This document shows, piece after piece, positions 1 to 9,123 of a stretch of 64,000 nucleotides of DNA. Under the pieces are notes generated by a model. That model searched no databases. It had not been told where the DNA came from and was given only the letters and a program-made list of their open reading frames with translations. The stretch's first letter is position 1. Each line of letters begins with the position of its first letter. Origin of the DNA: CAITZA01 sp937915285 (GTDB taxonomy: Bacteria > Desulfobacterota > Desulfomonilia > Desulfomonilales > Desulfomonilaceae); the NCBI GenBank assembly GCA_036821825.1, contig DAISIV010000006.1, positions 51,515 through 115,514 on the forward strand, written 5' to 3'. The translations under genes were made by a program, and so were the position numbers.

Positions 1-105
1 TGCCCCACCGGCGAATATGGCATGTCCGTCCTGATAGACCAAAAAAGCTTCGTCGCTACGCCCAATGATCCGGGGATATACGGACAAATCTTTTATCTCA
101 TTCAT
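1..105 (-). CDS. 5' end of an unidentified gene, cut by the left window edge
   Basis: On the minus strand an ATG at 105-103 opens 35 codons that run without a stop to base 1. The peptide begins MNEIKDLSVYPRII and continues through a segment containing GRSDEAFLVYQDGHAIF. It looks like the start of a globular, soluble protein. An overlapping ATG four bases downstream hits a stop after two codons, so the 105 start is the usable one. The Shine-Dalgarno site is weak (GGTGCTGG just upstream). I do not recognise the family from 35 residues. It is called because the frame is open to the edge and the amino acid composition is protein-like. Confidence 0.5.
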   Translation of the reverse strand, partial: MNEIKDLSVYPRIIGRSDEAFLVYQDGHAIFAGGA

Positions 106-326
106 TCCAGCACCCTGCTATTGCAATAGATCCTTCCATCCGGATTACTTTGCTAAAGTCCCCGCAAGCCTATCGGAGCAGACCTCGGCGCCGGGTCGAG
201 GAACCGCTAAAGGCCGAGTTCACGATCAGTTTATCTTAAAACAATCAAACAGATACGATTTATAAATGTTTAATTTTCAAGATAAACCAGACAACATATT
301 AACTAATATAAGTATTATGATTGACA

Positions 327-346
327 CTATCATCAGTCGATGATAG
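327..346. promoter_or_regulatory. Operator-like inverted repeat
   Basis: Two perfect 8-base arms, CTATCATC and GATGATAG, are separated by AGTC. A TTGACA hexamer (321-326) abuts the left arm. The repeat includes the first possible ATG (340) of the orphan ORF that follows; if translation starts at the in-frame ATG at 412, the repeat lies upstream of the gene as an operator would. The rest of 106-326 is AT-rich toward 240-320 and shows a GC-rich hairpin near 186-205; no gene was seen there. Confidence 0.4.
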
Positions 347-741
347 AGGCGATCCCTCATCAGGAAAAACTTGATGTTCCTGATCTTACACGTTCTGTTC
401 AGAGAATTACAATGAAAGTTATCAAAGCTTTTGGAAATGAAAATAGTTATTATGCCCTGCCTCCCTATGATGGCAGCCATGCCGGAAACATTAAGGCATG
501 GATGGTTGCCATTGGAGGTCTCAGAACAACAGATCGCAAACTATACCGCGAATTGTTGGCAAAGGTCGCCGATTTTGGCCAGACACGCTCTAATGAACTG
601 GGAATAGTCTCCATATTGCTGCGGAAGGATCTTGAATGTGACGTCAGGGTGACCTGGCGCCGGCGTGATGTGACCCTGAAGATGTATTCCCTGAAGAGCC
701 GTGAGTCGGACAATCTTATAAACATGGTTATCGGCGGCTGA
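340..741 (+). CDS. Hypothetical protein, 133 residues (109 from the second ATG)
   Basis: This open frame has charged, protein-like composition, no membrane segment and no signal peptide. I recognise no family. The ATG at 340 has no Shine-Dalgarno site and sits inside an inverted repeat; the in-frame ATG at 412 (MKVIKAFGNENSYYAL) may be the true start. It ends 28 bases before the stop of the convergent kinase gene. Two short minus-strand frames overlap it and look less protein-like. It could be a non-coding stretch; confidence is moderate at best. Confidence 0.45.
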   Translation: MIEAIPHQEKLDVPDLTRSVQRITMKVIKAFGNENSYYALPPYDGSHAGNIKAWMVAIGGLRTTDRKLYRELLAKVADFGQTRSNELGIVSILLRKDLECDVRVTWRRRDVTLKMYSLKSRESDNLINMVIGG

Positions 742-769
742 TTTAGGGCCCCAAGCAATCTTTCTGTTA

Positions 770-3640
770 TTAAGTCTCTGAGTTAATTGCGGGGAAATAG
801 ATTTTGAATGTTGATCCTTCACCGCTGAGGCTCTCACAAGTTATATGGCCTCCGTGGTTCTTAACGATCCCATAAACCGTTGCCAACCCTAGTCCGGTTC
901 CTTTACCTACCTCTTTTGTGCTAAAGAATGGTTCAAAAATATGATCTATAACCGATTCATCAATTCCTGAGCCTGTATCGGAGACGATGAGACAAACATG
1001 TTTTCCAGGCGCTACCCCCAGGTTTTTGTTGCAATAATCTTCATCCAGAAAGATGTTTTTGGTCTCAATTGACAATTTTCCGCCGTCCTGCATGGCATCA
1101 CGTGCATTCACTGAGAGGTTGAGTATCACCTGAGAGAGTTGGGATGGGTCTGCTTCAACAAGACTCAGATCTGGGCTTAGGCGCAGTTCAATCTGGATAT
1201 TTTTGGGAATGGTCCGGGATAGCAGATCTCGTATTTGGGTAATCTCATCGTTAACATTAACTGGAACCGGTTTTGCCTGCTCATTCCTTGAAAAAGTCAG
1301 TAACTTCCTGACCAGTTCGGCTCCTTTTTTCCCAGCAAAATAGATCTTTTCAAGATCCGCCCTGTCGGATTCGTTTCTGTCTCTGTTGTGGAGCATGATT
1401 TCACAATATCCCATTACTACCTGAAGCAGGTTGTTAAAATCATGGGCTATGCCTCCTGCCAGGGTTCCTACTGCCTCCATTTTCTGGGAATGGAGTAGTT
1501 GCCTTGTCAGTTCTACCGTTTCAGTGACATCCCTTTTGACACCGACGAAGTTATTGATATTGCCTTTAAAATCCCTTACTGGCGATATTGTGGCATCTTC
1601 GTAGTAGATGCTTCCATCTTTTTTCCTGTTTATGAACCGTCCCGACCATACCTCACCTGCCTGGATTGTTTCCCAAAGACGCCTGTAGAAATTTTCGTCA
1701 TGAATTCCACTTTTCAGGATGCTGGGGGTTTTCCCTATCACTTCTGCGGAGGAATATCCGGTGATCTTCTCGAAAGCCGGATTGACATATTTTATTTCGG
1801 CCGAAGAATCAGTAATTATGACAGCCTCTGCCGCCTGCTCTATGGCGGTGACCAATCGTCTCTGGAGTTCCTGAACTTTTTTCCTGTGAGAGATGTCCTG
1901 GATTATCACAAGCATTCCGGCTGGTAAGCCGTTGTGATCAAGATAACGTGAACCGCTGATACTAACGTCTACACTTCGTCCATCCTTTGTCATTCTTTGC
2001 GTTTCATAAGAGCGATTAGTTTTACCGGTTTGCAATATCTGGTCTATGATGGATTTTGTTTTTTCAATGTCCCATGCTGGGACAGTGGCCAATTTCTTGC
2101 CTTCTACCTCCTCAAGGCTCCAGCCGAACAGTTCCGTATGAGCAGGATTGAGATAGCGGACCCTTCCTTCCATGTCGTAAACAATTATCGGGTCTGCAGA
2201 ACAATTCAGCATTGATAGATAAAGTTCTTCCTGCAGTCGCGATTTCTCAAACAGATTCTGATACCTCTGATGGCTCTCCCTCAGCGCCAGCTCAGTCTCT
2301 CGCCGCTCGGTAACGTCTGTTATAAATCCTTCAAGGAACAGGAGTTTTCCACGCTCATCAAAAATCCCTCGGCCCCTCTCCCAGACCCACCTGATTCTAC
2401 CGTCACGGTTTGTGATCGGATACTCTTCCTCGAAGAGAGCCTTATTGCTGATTACCTGCTGCCACCGGTTCCACAACTCTTCACTATATTCAGGCGACAC
2501 GATATCGTTGAAAGCCAGGGTCCTGTTCATGATAAAATCTTCAGGTGAATAACCCGTGATTTCGAGACAGCCTGAACTTATGTATTCCATGGTCCAGTTA
2601 CGATCGTTGGCGCACCTGTAAACAAAGCCAGGGAGGTTCCCTATCATCATCTCCCACATTCGTTCACGCTCTTTGAGAGCATCTTCACTCAACTTTTTAG
2701 CAGTTATATCTGAGATCACACCTATGGTTGACTGATAGGACCCGTCTTCCCGATACACAGCGGCCACCGAAACCTCCGCCCATACCACCCGGCCGTCTTT
2801 GCTCATGTAACGTTTTACAAATTTGTATGAATCCGTCTCCCCTTGTATCATCTGCTGGTGTTTGAGGTTGGAAATGTCGCGATCTTCGGGATGAGTCACG
2901 TCAAAAATTGTAAATTTAAGTAATTCGTCTCGTGAATACCCCAGTATTTGACAAAAAGTGTTGTTGACCTGGAGGAACTCCCCTTTTTCGTTCACTATAT
3001 CAACTCCAGCCGCTGCATTCTCGAATATCCCGCGGTAGAGTGACTCACTCTCATGCAAGGCTCTGGAATTCGATATTTGTCTTTCGTAATCCAGAAACAG
3101 TTGGCAGACAAGCACGGTAGCAATGGGATAGAAAACAAGAATGGCCAGTCCCATCTGCCTGACGACTTCTGTCCCGGCTGATCCAGGAAGCCCCAGGAAA
3201 ATCATCAACATGATTGAATTGACAAGTATTCCGAACAGCCATAGCTTGATCAGACTTATTCTCTGGCCTTTTACATTCCAGATGTAATGAAAAAGGACGC
3301 CAAGGGCTGCTGACACTATGATTGTAGCTATGCCAACGTAGGCGCCTACACCTCCGAGATGCGCCCTGAAAATCCCTGCCGGGACGGCGGACACAAGGGC
3401 CACCACTGGCCCACCCAGTAATCCGCCTATGCTCAGAATGATCGAGCGACCGTCAAAAATAATTCCTGGAGTGAAATGAACCGGGGTCATCATGCCGACT
3501 ATAGCGACTACCCCGAACAAAACACCGGACACAACCTTGTTTCCAAGACTTTCTTTCCTGAGACGCGCGGCAATCACCTGGTAAAGAGCTGCCAGAGCTA
3601 TTAAGAGAGTAATGTTCTGAATGAGGTTCAGGATGAACAT
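770..3640 (-). CDS. Membrane sensor histidine kinase, 5TM-LytS-type sensor with four PAS domains
   Basis: Predicted inner-membrane kinase of 956 residues. Residues 1-190 are five or six hydrophobic segments resembling the 5TM-5TMR_LYT sensor, including a glycine/proline-rich ILSIGGLLGGP stretch. Four PAS/PAC units follow at about 198-320, 323-450, 470-585 and 595-710. The HisKA H-box reads GGIAHDFNNLL with the phospho-acceptor His733. The HATPase_c domain (about 830-950) has an N-box (NLSVNARDAM), a DTGSGI box and a GTGLGL box. The HDFNN form of the H-box is typical of kinases that work with separate or hybrid receivers. No receiver is fused here; the nearest is the stand-alone one at 4114-4485, same strand, but a terminator-like hairpin lies between them. 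The ligand is unknown. Confidence 0.93.
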   Translation of the reverse strand: MFILNLIQNITLLIALAALYQVIAARLRKESLGNKVVSGVLFGVVAIVGMMTPVHFTPGIIFDGRSIILSIGGLLGGPVVALVSAVPAGIFRAHLGGVGAYVGIATIIVSAALGVLFHYIWNVKGQRISLIKLWLFGILVNSIMLMIFLGLPGSAGTEVVRQMGLAILVFYPIATVLVCQLFLDYERQISNSRALHESESLYRGIFENAAAGVDIVNEKGEFLQVNNTFCQILGYSRDELLKFTIFDVTHPEDRDISNLKHQQMIQGETDSYKFVKRYMSKDGRVVWAEVSVAAVYREDGSYQSTIGVISDITAKKLSEDALKERERMWEMMIGNLPGFVYRCANDRNWTMEYISSGCLEITGYSPEDFIMNRTLAFNDIVSPEYSEELWNRWQQVISNKALFEEEYPITNRDGRIRWVWERGRGIFDERGKLLFLEGFITDVTERRETELALRESHQRYQNLFEKSRLQEELYLSMLNCSADPIIVYDMEGRVRYLNPAHTELFGWSLEEVEGKKLATVPAWDIEKTKSIIDQILQTGKTNRSYETQRMTKDGRSVDVSISGSRYLDHNGLPAGMLVIIQDISHRKKVQELQRRLVTAIEQAAEAVIITDSSAEIKYVNPAFEKITGYSSAEVIGKTPSILKSGIHDENFYRRLWETIQAGEVWSGRFINRKKDGSIYYEDATISPVRDFKGNINNFVGVKRDVTETVELTRQLLHSQKMEAVGTLAGGIAHDFNNLLQVVMGYCEIMLHNRDRNESDRADLEKIYFAGKKGAELVRKLLTFSRNEQAKPVPVNVNDEITQIRDLLSRTIPKNIQIELRLSPDLSLVEADPSQLSQVILNLSVNARDAMQDGGKLSIETKNIFLDEDYCNKNLGVAPGKHVCLIVSDTGSGIDESVIDHIFEPFFSTKEVGKGTGLGLATVYGIVKNHGGHITCESLSGEGSTFKIYFPAINSET

Positions 3641-4113
3641 TCAGTCCTTAATCCTTCAAGACATGAATGTGGAAGCCAGTTTCCGATATTCGGGCGCCAC
3701 GGCTACGATGGCGGATAACCCGGCAATGATCGGCTCCGACAACGTCCGGCTAACTTGTCAGATTTTGAGGCGCCACTCGGCATGAGGGGGTGTCGCCCAA
3801 CAAAACCAGCTTGAGAGCTAGAGCCTGCCTCGTTTAAGCCTTCAAAGCGCCACCATGAAATTATCGGGATTGAAAAAACCTGCATCCAGGCGGAGTTAGA
3901 GTCCCTTCGCTCCGAATCATGCAGGCCAACGTCACCCTACATAATTTATAGCCAAGTCCTGTTTTGGGACTGACGCTCAAGATCGTATTAGACGCTGAAG
4001 GTTATCGGCGTCGAAAAACATCTTATGCCGGTTTTGCTCAAAATGTTGAGTTATGGAAACTGTCTGGAACAAAGACATCCGGGCTTACAGCGACCAGATA
4101 TGTCTAAGCGGCG
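3641..4113. other. 473-bp intergenic region, no gene seen
   Basis: Both flanking genes read on the minus strand, so this is the tail of the receiver transcript and the leader of the kinase. Short frames here lack plausible starts and composition. The only clear structure is the terminator-like hairpin listed separately. A weaker GACGC/GCGTC stem followed by an A-run lies near 3990-4017. No riboswitch class was recognised. Confidence 0.5.
3873..3925 (-). terminator. Rho-independent terminator (or attenuator) between receiver and kinase genes
   Basis: Read on the minus strand, outer arms CCTGCAT and ATGCAGG (3919-3925 and 3879-3885) enclose a second stem CGGAG/CTCCG. The hairpin is followed at once by six T residues. 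It lies about 190 bases past the stop of the response regulator and about 230 bases before the kinase start. It may end the receiver transcript or act as an attenuator in the kinase leader. Confidence 0.6.
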
Positions 4114-4485
4114 TCATTGTTCAGCCAGGAGTTGTTCAACAGCGTCCAGGAGTTCCTTGTTCCGAAACGGTTTGGAAAATACTCTTCTGGCGCCGAATTT
4201 TTCGGCCATTTTCAGGTAGGTGTGTGGACCTATACGTGCGCCTCCCGAGATAGCAATGATTTTTACATCAGGGTTCAGTTGCTTGTAGTCCATAATTGAT
4301 TCTAGACCCTCTTTATCCGGCATGATGATGTCGGTGACTATCAGGTCTATATCACCCCGCTGGAATTCCTTTAGGCCTTCCGCGCCGTTTGTTGCCCTAA
4401 TCACCTCGTAGCCAACACTCTCAAGTATATCAGTCAACAAAAGAAGGACTTCCGGCTCATCATCAACAACCAGTATACGGGCCAT
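4114..4485 (-). CDS. Stand-alone response regulator receiver (CheY-like)
   Basis: A 123-residue single receiver domain with the acidic pair D8-D9, phospho-acceptor Asp52 in VTDIIMPD, Ser80 as the switch residue and Lys105 in SKPF. There is no output domain, so it would act through protein contact, like CheY, Spo0F or DivK-type regulators. The start is set by a GGAG site six bases upstream of the ATG. It lies on the same strand as the multi-PAS kinase at 770-3640, and HDFNN-type kinases often pair with such receivers, so partnership is plausible though not shown. Confidence 0.93.
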   Translation of the reverse strand: MARILVVDDEPEVLLLLTDILESVGYEVIRATNGAEGLKEFQRGDIDLIVTDIIMPDKEGLESIMDYKQLNPDVKIIAISGGARIGPHTYLKMAEKFGARRVFSKPFRNKELLDAVEQLLAEQ

Positions 4486-4668
4486 TTACATCTCCTGAAA
4501 CTCTGATCCCGGCATTTACTGACACTATCTGAGCCCTTAAAAATCGGGAACTAACCATTCCAGACCGTCAGAATTACTGCCTCTTGGATCATTCCTTGGT
4601 GAAGCGCAATTGTTAATGCTCATAGTCTTTATGTAGAGTATCACATAAACAATCACTTTCACAAATTT

Positions 4669-5553
4669 TTAATGTTGTCCAGAGTGGTTGGTAGATATGG
4701 CCGAGCTGAGCATTTTCCGGACAAAAATAACCGCTTTCTGCAAGCTGTCCGGATCTATGCCGGTGAACAGGTTTCTCCGGTTCACGCAATCCAGTAATTT
4801 TTCGGTGGAGAGGTTTCCTGAGGCCCCCGGAACGAACGGGCAACCGCCCAGGCCGCCCAAGGATGAATCAAACTTTCTTATTCCCATATCAAGGGCCTTC
4901 AGAACGTTTCTGACAGCATTACCGTAAGTGTCGTGAAAATGAAGTGATATTTTTTCCGGCGCCGTTATCGGCATTATGCTTTGGAGCAACTTCTCCACCT
5001 GATCAGGAGTGCCCCGACCGGTGGTGTCAGCCAGGCTTATTTCGTCAGGATCTGAATCAAACAGATCAGAGGCAATTGATTTAACTATTCCGCCATCTAT
5101 TGGACCTTCAAATTCGCAGCCAAAAGCGCACATCACAGTTGCCGTTGTTCTGATACCTGATTCACGTGCAACTGGTATAATCTCACGAGCGACATTCAAA
5201 GCTACCGGCCTGGTGAGGCCTGTATTTCTGAGGCTATGCGATTCAGAGGCGGAAACACCTATTTCAACGTGGTCAACTTGAGACATGATCGCTAATTCCA
5301 ATCCTCTCTTATTGAGAATCAGGGCACTCAGTCTTACGCCTTTAGGTTTCCCGAGGATACTCAGGACTTCGTCTGTTTTGCCCATCTGTGGGACTAGCTT
5401 CGGGTTAACAAAGGAACCTACCTGAATACGTCTGAGGCCTGAATCGATCAGCATCTCAATCAATTGTGCCCGCTGATCCGGAGTTAGGACCGTCTTTTCA
5501 TTCTGAAGCCCGTCCCTAGGCCCAACTTCCTGTATCTCGACATTTTCTGACAT
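4669..5553 (-). CDS. mvaB: Hydroxymethylglutaryl-CoA lyase
   Basis: Predicted to cleave (S)-HMG-CoA to acetyl-CoA and acetoacetate, the last step of leucine degradation and ketone-body formation. The 294-residue protein matches the HMGL-like TIM-barrel family in length. It opens with EVGPRDGLQNE (metal- and substrate-binding Arg-Asp), has the metal-binding HFHDTYGNA motif, and carries the family signature GGLGGCPFVPGASGN with its catalytic Cys. A GGAGG site lies eight bases before the ATG. No other leucine-degradation gene is nearby, so it may instead act on a related 3-hydroxy-3-methyl acyl-CoA. Confidence 0.92.
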   Translation of the reverse strand: MSENVEIQEVGPRDGLQNEKTVLTPDQRAQLIEMLIDSGLRRIQVGSFVNPKLVPQMGKTDEVLSILGKPKGVRLSALILNKRGLELAIMSQVDHVEIGVSASESHSLRNTGLTRPVALNVAREIIPVARESGIRTTATVMCAFGCEFEGPIDGGIVKSIASDLFDSDPDEISLADTTGRGTPDQVEKLLQSIMPITAPEKISLHFHDTYGNAVRNVLKALDMGIRKFDSSLGGLGGCPFVPGASGNLSTEKLLDCVNRRNLFTGIDPDSLQKAVIFVRKMLSSAISTNHSGQH

Positions 5554-5973
5554 GTGTCAACCTCCTGAGAGGCACGAAATGTTACTTCTTGTAAAAGTTT
5601 GCCTGAAAAAGGTATTGTTAAGTGTTGAAACCAAGGCTCGAAGTCCCGAAGCGTCATGTTGTTGACGGCAATGTTTTGACCCTGCAAATGGGGCGACTGT
5701 TTTTACGCAATCCCCTGTTTTGTAGTCAGCTCCTTTTCCAGTCCAGGGAAACCTTTTGGGCTCACCGTAGTCTACATTACTACAAAATGGCCTTTGTCCC
5801 TCATTCTGGATTTCCAAACACCATCGGGTCAACATTGCAGGTCATATAATAATAAGACAGCCGAAGTTTCCTGTAAGGGGCTTGACACAGAATTTTATTG
5901 TCTGTAATAACGCATTTCCTGAAGGGGCTGCTCTCGAAAGGGAACCGGCTTTTTCTTTTTTTGAGGAGGAACT
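5554..5973. other. 420-bp divergent intergenic region
   Basis: It separates the minus-strand HMG-CoA lyase from the plus-strand AAA+ gene and must hold both promoters. Two short frames (roughly 5557-5835 minus and 5622-5849 plus) lack family resemblance and ribosome sites and were not called. The plus-strand promoter is listed separately. Confidence 0.5.
5882..5910 (+). promoter_or_regulatory. Sigma70-type promoter for the AAA+ gene
   Basis: A consensus TTGACA (5882-5887) is followed by TAATAA (5905-5910) at 17 bases, or by TGTAAT (5903-5908) at 15 bases. The start codon is at 5974, giving a leader of roughly 55-60 bases that ends in a strong GAGGAGG ribosome site. Confidence 0.6.
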
Positions 5974-7053
5974 ATGGAAATAGTTGCTGACATACCTATT
6001 CCGGAAGAGTGCGTTACCCGCATTTTCAATTATACGGGCCAGAAATTTGAGCCTGATGTCGCGGCCGAATGCTGGGTGAAAATACTTCAGCACAAGTGGT
6101 TCCTGTCTGAGAAATTGGACAGGGACGTTGGGTTCAAGGTAGCCTGTGTGGACTTCATGGAGAACACTGAGTCCATTCAGCAGGGCCTGATGAAAGAACA
6201 AACGGTGAGTTTACTCAAGGAACTCGGGGCCCAGCCGGTGGACCGCTCCATATGGGATACGATTTCAGAGACGCAGCCGCCAAAACGGATAGTCGATAAA
6301 ATGATCATCCTGCCCCTGACCGAGGTTGAACTCGCCAGGAAGCATGGAGTGACACCTCCGAAGACCATAATATTCTTCGGACCTCCCGGAACAGGCAAAA
6401 CCCATTTTGTCAAGGCCATAGCCGGTGTTCTCGGTTGGTGGTACATTGAAGCTTCTCCAAGTGACCTCATGGCCGATGGGCAGGACAAATTGGGCAAAAA
6501 TCTCAAACAATTAATGGAAAAGGCTTCAACAATCGACAATGCGGTTATCTTCATTGATGAATTTGAAGAAATAGCCGGTAACCGGGATCAGGCTTCTCGT
6601 GTTGATAAGTCGATCACAAATGAGTTTCTAAAGCAGGTGCCGCTATTCAAGAAACAGGCAGGAAACACCCTACTGGTTTGCGCAACCAATTATATTGACC
6701 AACTTGACGCAGCTCTGCTCAGACCCGGCCGTTTTGATCTCATCATACCTGTGGGCGCCCTTGATAGTGAGGGTCGAAAAACCATTTTTGAACATTTCCT
6801 GGCCAACACAAACCACGGTGAAGTTGACACGGAAAAGCTCGTCAAAATGTTAGAATTTTTTACACCGGCCGATATTGAGTACCTGTTCAGAAAGGTCACA
6901 CAAAAAGCGTTTGAACGGGAGCTTGCAGACGGAAAAGACTTCAGGATATCAACGGCTGAATTCATGGAGTTGCTGCCTAGCGTAAAACCCACATTGAATC
7001 TTCGGATCATTGAACAGTTCGAGAAAAACTGCCAGAAGTTTACCAGGCTGTAG
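5974..7053 (+). CDS. AAA+ ATPase, FtsH/Cdc48-like single module
   Basis: A 359-residue cytoplasmic ATPase. An N-terminal domain of about 105 residues is unfamiliar to me. The AAA module has Walker A GPPGTGKT at 136-143, Walker B AVIFIDEFEE at about 190-199, a sensor-1 region (LLVCATNY) and the RPGRFD arginine-finger motif, then a helical lid to about residue 310. No protease, zinc or membrane domain is attached, so it could be an unfoldase or remodelling factor. The Shine-Dalgarno GAGGAGG is ideal. The antiporter gene starts 19 bases after its stop, which suggests co-transcription; whether the two proteins work together is unknown. Confidence 0.88.
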   Translation: MEIVADIPIPEECVTRIFNYTGQKFEPDVAAECWVKILQHKWFLSEKLDRDVGFKVACVDFMENTESIQQGLMKEQTVSLLKELGAQPVDRSIWDTISETQPPKRIVDKMIILPLTEVELARKHGVTPPKTIIFFGPPGTGKTHFVKAIAGVLGWWYIEASPSDLMADGQDKLGKNLKQLMEKASTIDNAVIFIDEFEEIAGNRDQASRVDKSITNEFLKQVPLFKKQAGNTLLVCATNYIDQLDAALLRPGRFDLIIPVGALDSEGRKTIFEHFLANTNHGEVDTEKLVKMLEFFTPADIEYLFRKVTQKAFERELADGKDFRISTAEFMELLPSVKPTLNLRIIEQFEKNCQKFTRL

Positions 7054-7072
7054 GAAGATGCAGAACTAATCT

Positions 7073-9088
7073 ATGGAATCTCACATACTGACCGATATAA
7101 TTGTGATTTGCGGCTTGGCTCTTGGAGTGACTTACCTGTGCAACAGGTTTGGAATACCGGCCATTGTAGGTTTTCTTTTCACAGGGATAATCTCGGGTCC
7201 TCACGGATTGGGACTAATAAACGAAATCCATGTCGTGGAGCAGTTTGCCGAGGTCGGGGTTGTTTGCCTACTGTTTACAATAGGCCTGGAATTCTCCATA
7301 GAGAATCTGTTGCAGATAAGGACAATAGCTTTGGTGGGAGGAGCCGTTCAGGTCCTGGCGACTTTGTTTGCCTGCCTGTGGATCGGTACAAGCTTCGGGC
7401 TGGAATACAACCAGGCCGTGTTTTTCGGACTGCTGGTCTCATTGAGCAGTACCGCAATCGTACTTCAGATTCTTCAGCGTACCGGTGACATATCCAGTCC
7501 TCACGGTAGAATGTCGCTAGGCATACTGATATTCCAGGATATTGCCGTTATTCCAATGACATTGCTGGTCCCACTTCTGGCCGGCGGTACCGATAGCCTT
7601 TCCAATACCCTCATTATGCTTACAGTCAAAGCCGTGGGGGTATTTGTGATCGTGCTTGCTGCAGCCAAATGGTTTATTCCCAATGCGCTGTATCAGGTGG
7701 CCAAGCTTAAGGACCGGGAACTCTTTTTTCTTGGGGTAGTGTTCATTGGCCTTGGCATTGCCTGGATTACATCAGAGGCCGGTTTGTCGCTTGCGTTAGG
7801 GGCATTTCTGGCAGGTCTTATAATATCGGAATCTGATTACGGTCACCGGGCGCTGGGATCGGTTATACCCTTCAGAGACCTTTTTACGAGCTTCTTTTTT
7901 GTTTCCATAGGGATGTTGCTGGACCTCAAGTTTTTTGCCGGAAATCCGCTTTCCATAGTATTTGCTGCATTTGTTCTTCTGGCTTTGAAATTCGTCACAT
8001 CAGGACTGCCAGCCATTATATTGGGTTTTCCTCTGAAGACGGCCATTTTCACCGGACTTGCCTTGTGCGGTATCGGGGAATTCGCATTCGTTCTTCTGGC
8101 GACAGGTTACAAGCTGAAACTTGTCGATCCCCAATTTTACCAGTTCTTTCTCGGCATCTCGATTCTAACAATGATATTAGCTCCGTTTCTCATGGCGTCG
8201 GGTCCTCGTGTAACGGATCTGTTCTACAGGGCGCCTTGGCCAGACAGGCTAAAAAGTGGTCTCAAAAAAACCCCGATTGAGGATGATGAGGAATCACTGT
8301 TCAATCATCTCATAATAGTTGGTTACGGCTTGAACGGACGTCATCTTTATCAGGCGTCCAGAGTTGCAAACATACCTGTTGTCATCATCGAGATGAATCC
8401 CGAGACGGTCAGGAAGGAGAAGGCTCAGGGAGTCCCGATCTTCTACGGGGACGCCTCCCAGGAGGCCGTGCTTGAACACGCAAGAGTACACGACGCACGA
8501 TCCATGGCTATAGTGATTTCCGACCCTGCAGCCACCAGAAGAGTGGTTGAAACAGCCAAGAGATTAAACCCAAGTCTTTACGTTGTTTCCAGAACCAGAT
8601 ATGTTACGGAAATGGAACCGCTCTACGAACTCGGCGCGGATGTTGTCATCCCCGAGGACTATGAAGCGTCTGTGGAAGTTCTCAACCACGTCCTTAACAG
8701 ATACCTGGTTCCGCGTGAGGACATTGAGAAGTTCGTAGCCCAGGTTAGAGCAGACCATTATGGCATGTTGAGGAGCCTTGTTCCGGGTGAACAGACCGTC
8801 TGCAATCTGGAACTTTATGTTCCGGACGCCGATATTACGACCTTGCGGGTTCACGAGGGGTCAGTATTGCAAAATCAGACTCTGGCTGAACTCAAGCTCA
8901 GGAAAGAACACGGGGTCACGGTACTTGCCATAAGACGTGGTCCGAAGATCATAAGCAATCCCGGCGCAGACGATATGATAATGGCGAACGATTCAATGAT
9001 AGTAATGGGCGAGACCGATGGCGTGATATCACTGGCGGAAATGGCCAGGACGGAAAAGCCCTTGGACTCTCAGAAAATGATTGCCTAA
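7073..9088 (+). CDS. CPA2-family cation/proton antiporter with RCK (TrkA-N/TrkA-C) regulatory domains
   Basis: Residues 1-390 form a Kef/CPA2-type membrane domain of about 12-13 segments, including the conserved FLFTGIISGPHGLGL stretch near the N terminus and a LGILIFQDIAVIP segment. A Rossmann RCK_N domain begins near residue 411 (IVGYGLNGRHL, then IIEMNP and YGDAS), and an RCK_C domain occupies about 570-655. The 671-residue length fits KefB/YbaL-type transporters. RCK domains in this family bind nucleotides and gate K+ or Na+ export. It follows the AAA+ gene closely and precedes a cyclophilin by 35 bases, so the three are probably one transcript. Confidence 0.92.
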   Translation: MESHILTDIIVICGLALGVTYLCNRFGIPAIVGFLFTGIISGPHGLGLINEIHVVEQFAEVGVVCLLFTIGLEFSIENLLQIRTIALVGGAVQVLATLFACLWIGTSFGLEYNQAVFFGLLVSLSSTAIVLQILQRTGDISSPHGRMSLGILIFQDIAVIPMTLLVPLLAGGTDSLSNTLIMLTVKAVGVFVIVLAAAKWFIPNALYQVAKLKDRELFFLGVVFIGLGIAWITSEAGLSLALGAFLAGLIISESDYGHRALGSVIPFRDLFTSFFFVSIGMLLDLKFFAGNPLSIVFAAFVLLALKFVTSGLPAIILGFPLKTAIFTGLALCGIGEFAFVLLATGYKLKLVDPQFYQFFLGISILTMILAPFLMASGPRVTDLFYRAPWPDRLKSGLKKTPIEDDEESLFNHLIIVGYGLNGRHLYQASRVANIPVVIIEMNPETVRKEKAQGVPIFYGDASQEAVLEHARVHDARSMAIVISDPAATRRVVETAKRLNPSLYVVSRTRYVTEMEPLYELGADVVIPEDYEASVEVLNHVLNRYLVPREDIEKFVAQVRADHYGMLRSLVPGEQTVCNLELYVPDADITTLRVHEGSVLQNQTLAELKLRKEHGVTVLAIRRGPKIISNPGADDMIMANDSMIVMGETDGVISLAEMARTEKPLDSQKMIA

Positions 9089-9123
9089 ATGACTAAGTTA
9101 TCAACAGAAAAGGAGTAAACCAA

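Noticed and set aside
65..265. 66-residue plus-strand frame
   Set aside because: It overlaps the minus-strand partial gene at 1-105 and has no ribosome site or protein-like composition.
465..837. Two minus-strand frames of about 98 residues
   Set aside because: They overlap the more protein-like plus-strand frame at 340-741 and the end of the kinase gene, and resemble no family.
3703..3885. 60-residue minus-strand frame
   Set aside because: It lies in the kinase leader, covers part of the hairpin, and lacks a ribosome site.
5557..5849. Short frames in the HMG-CoA lyase/AAA+ intergenic region
   Set aside because: No start signals and no recognisable sequence; they run through the divergent promoters.
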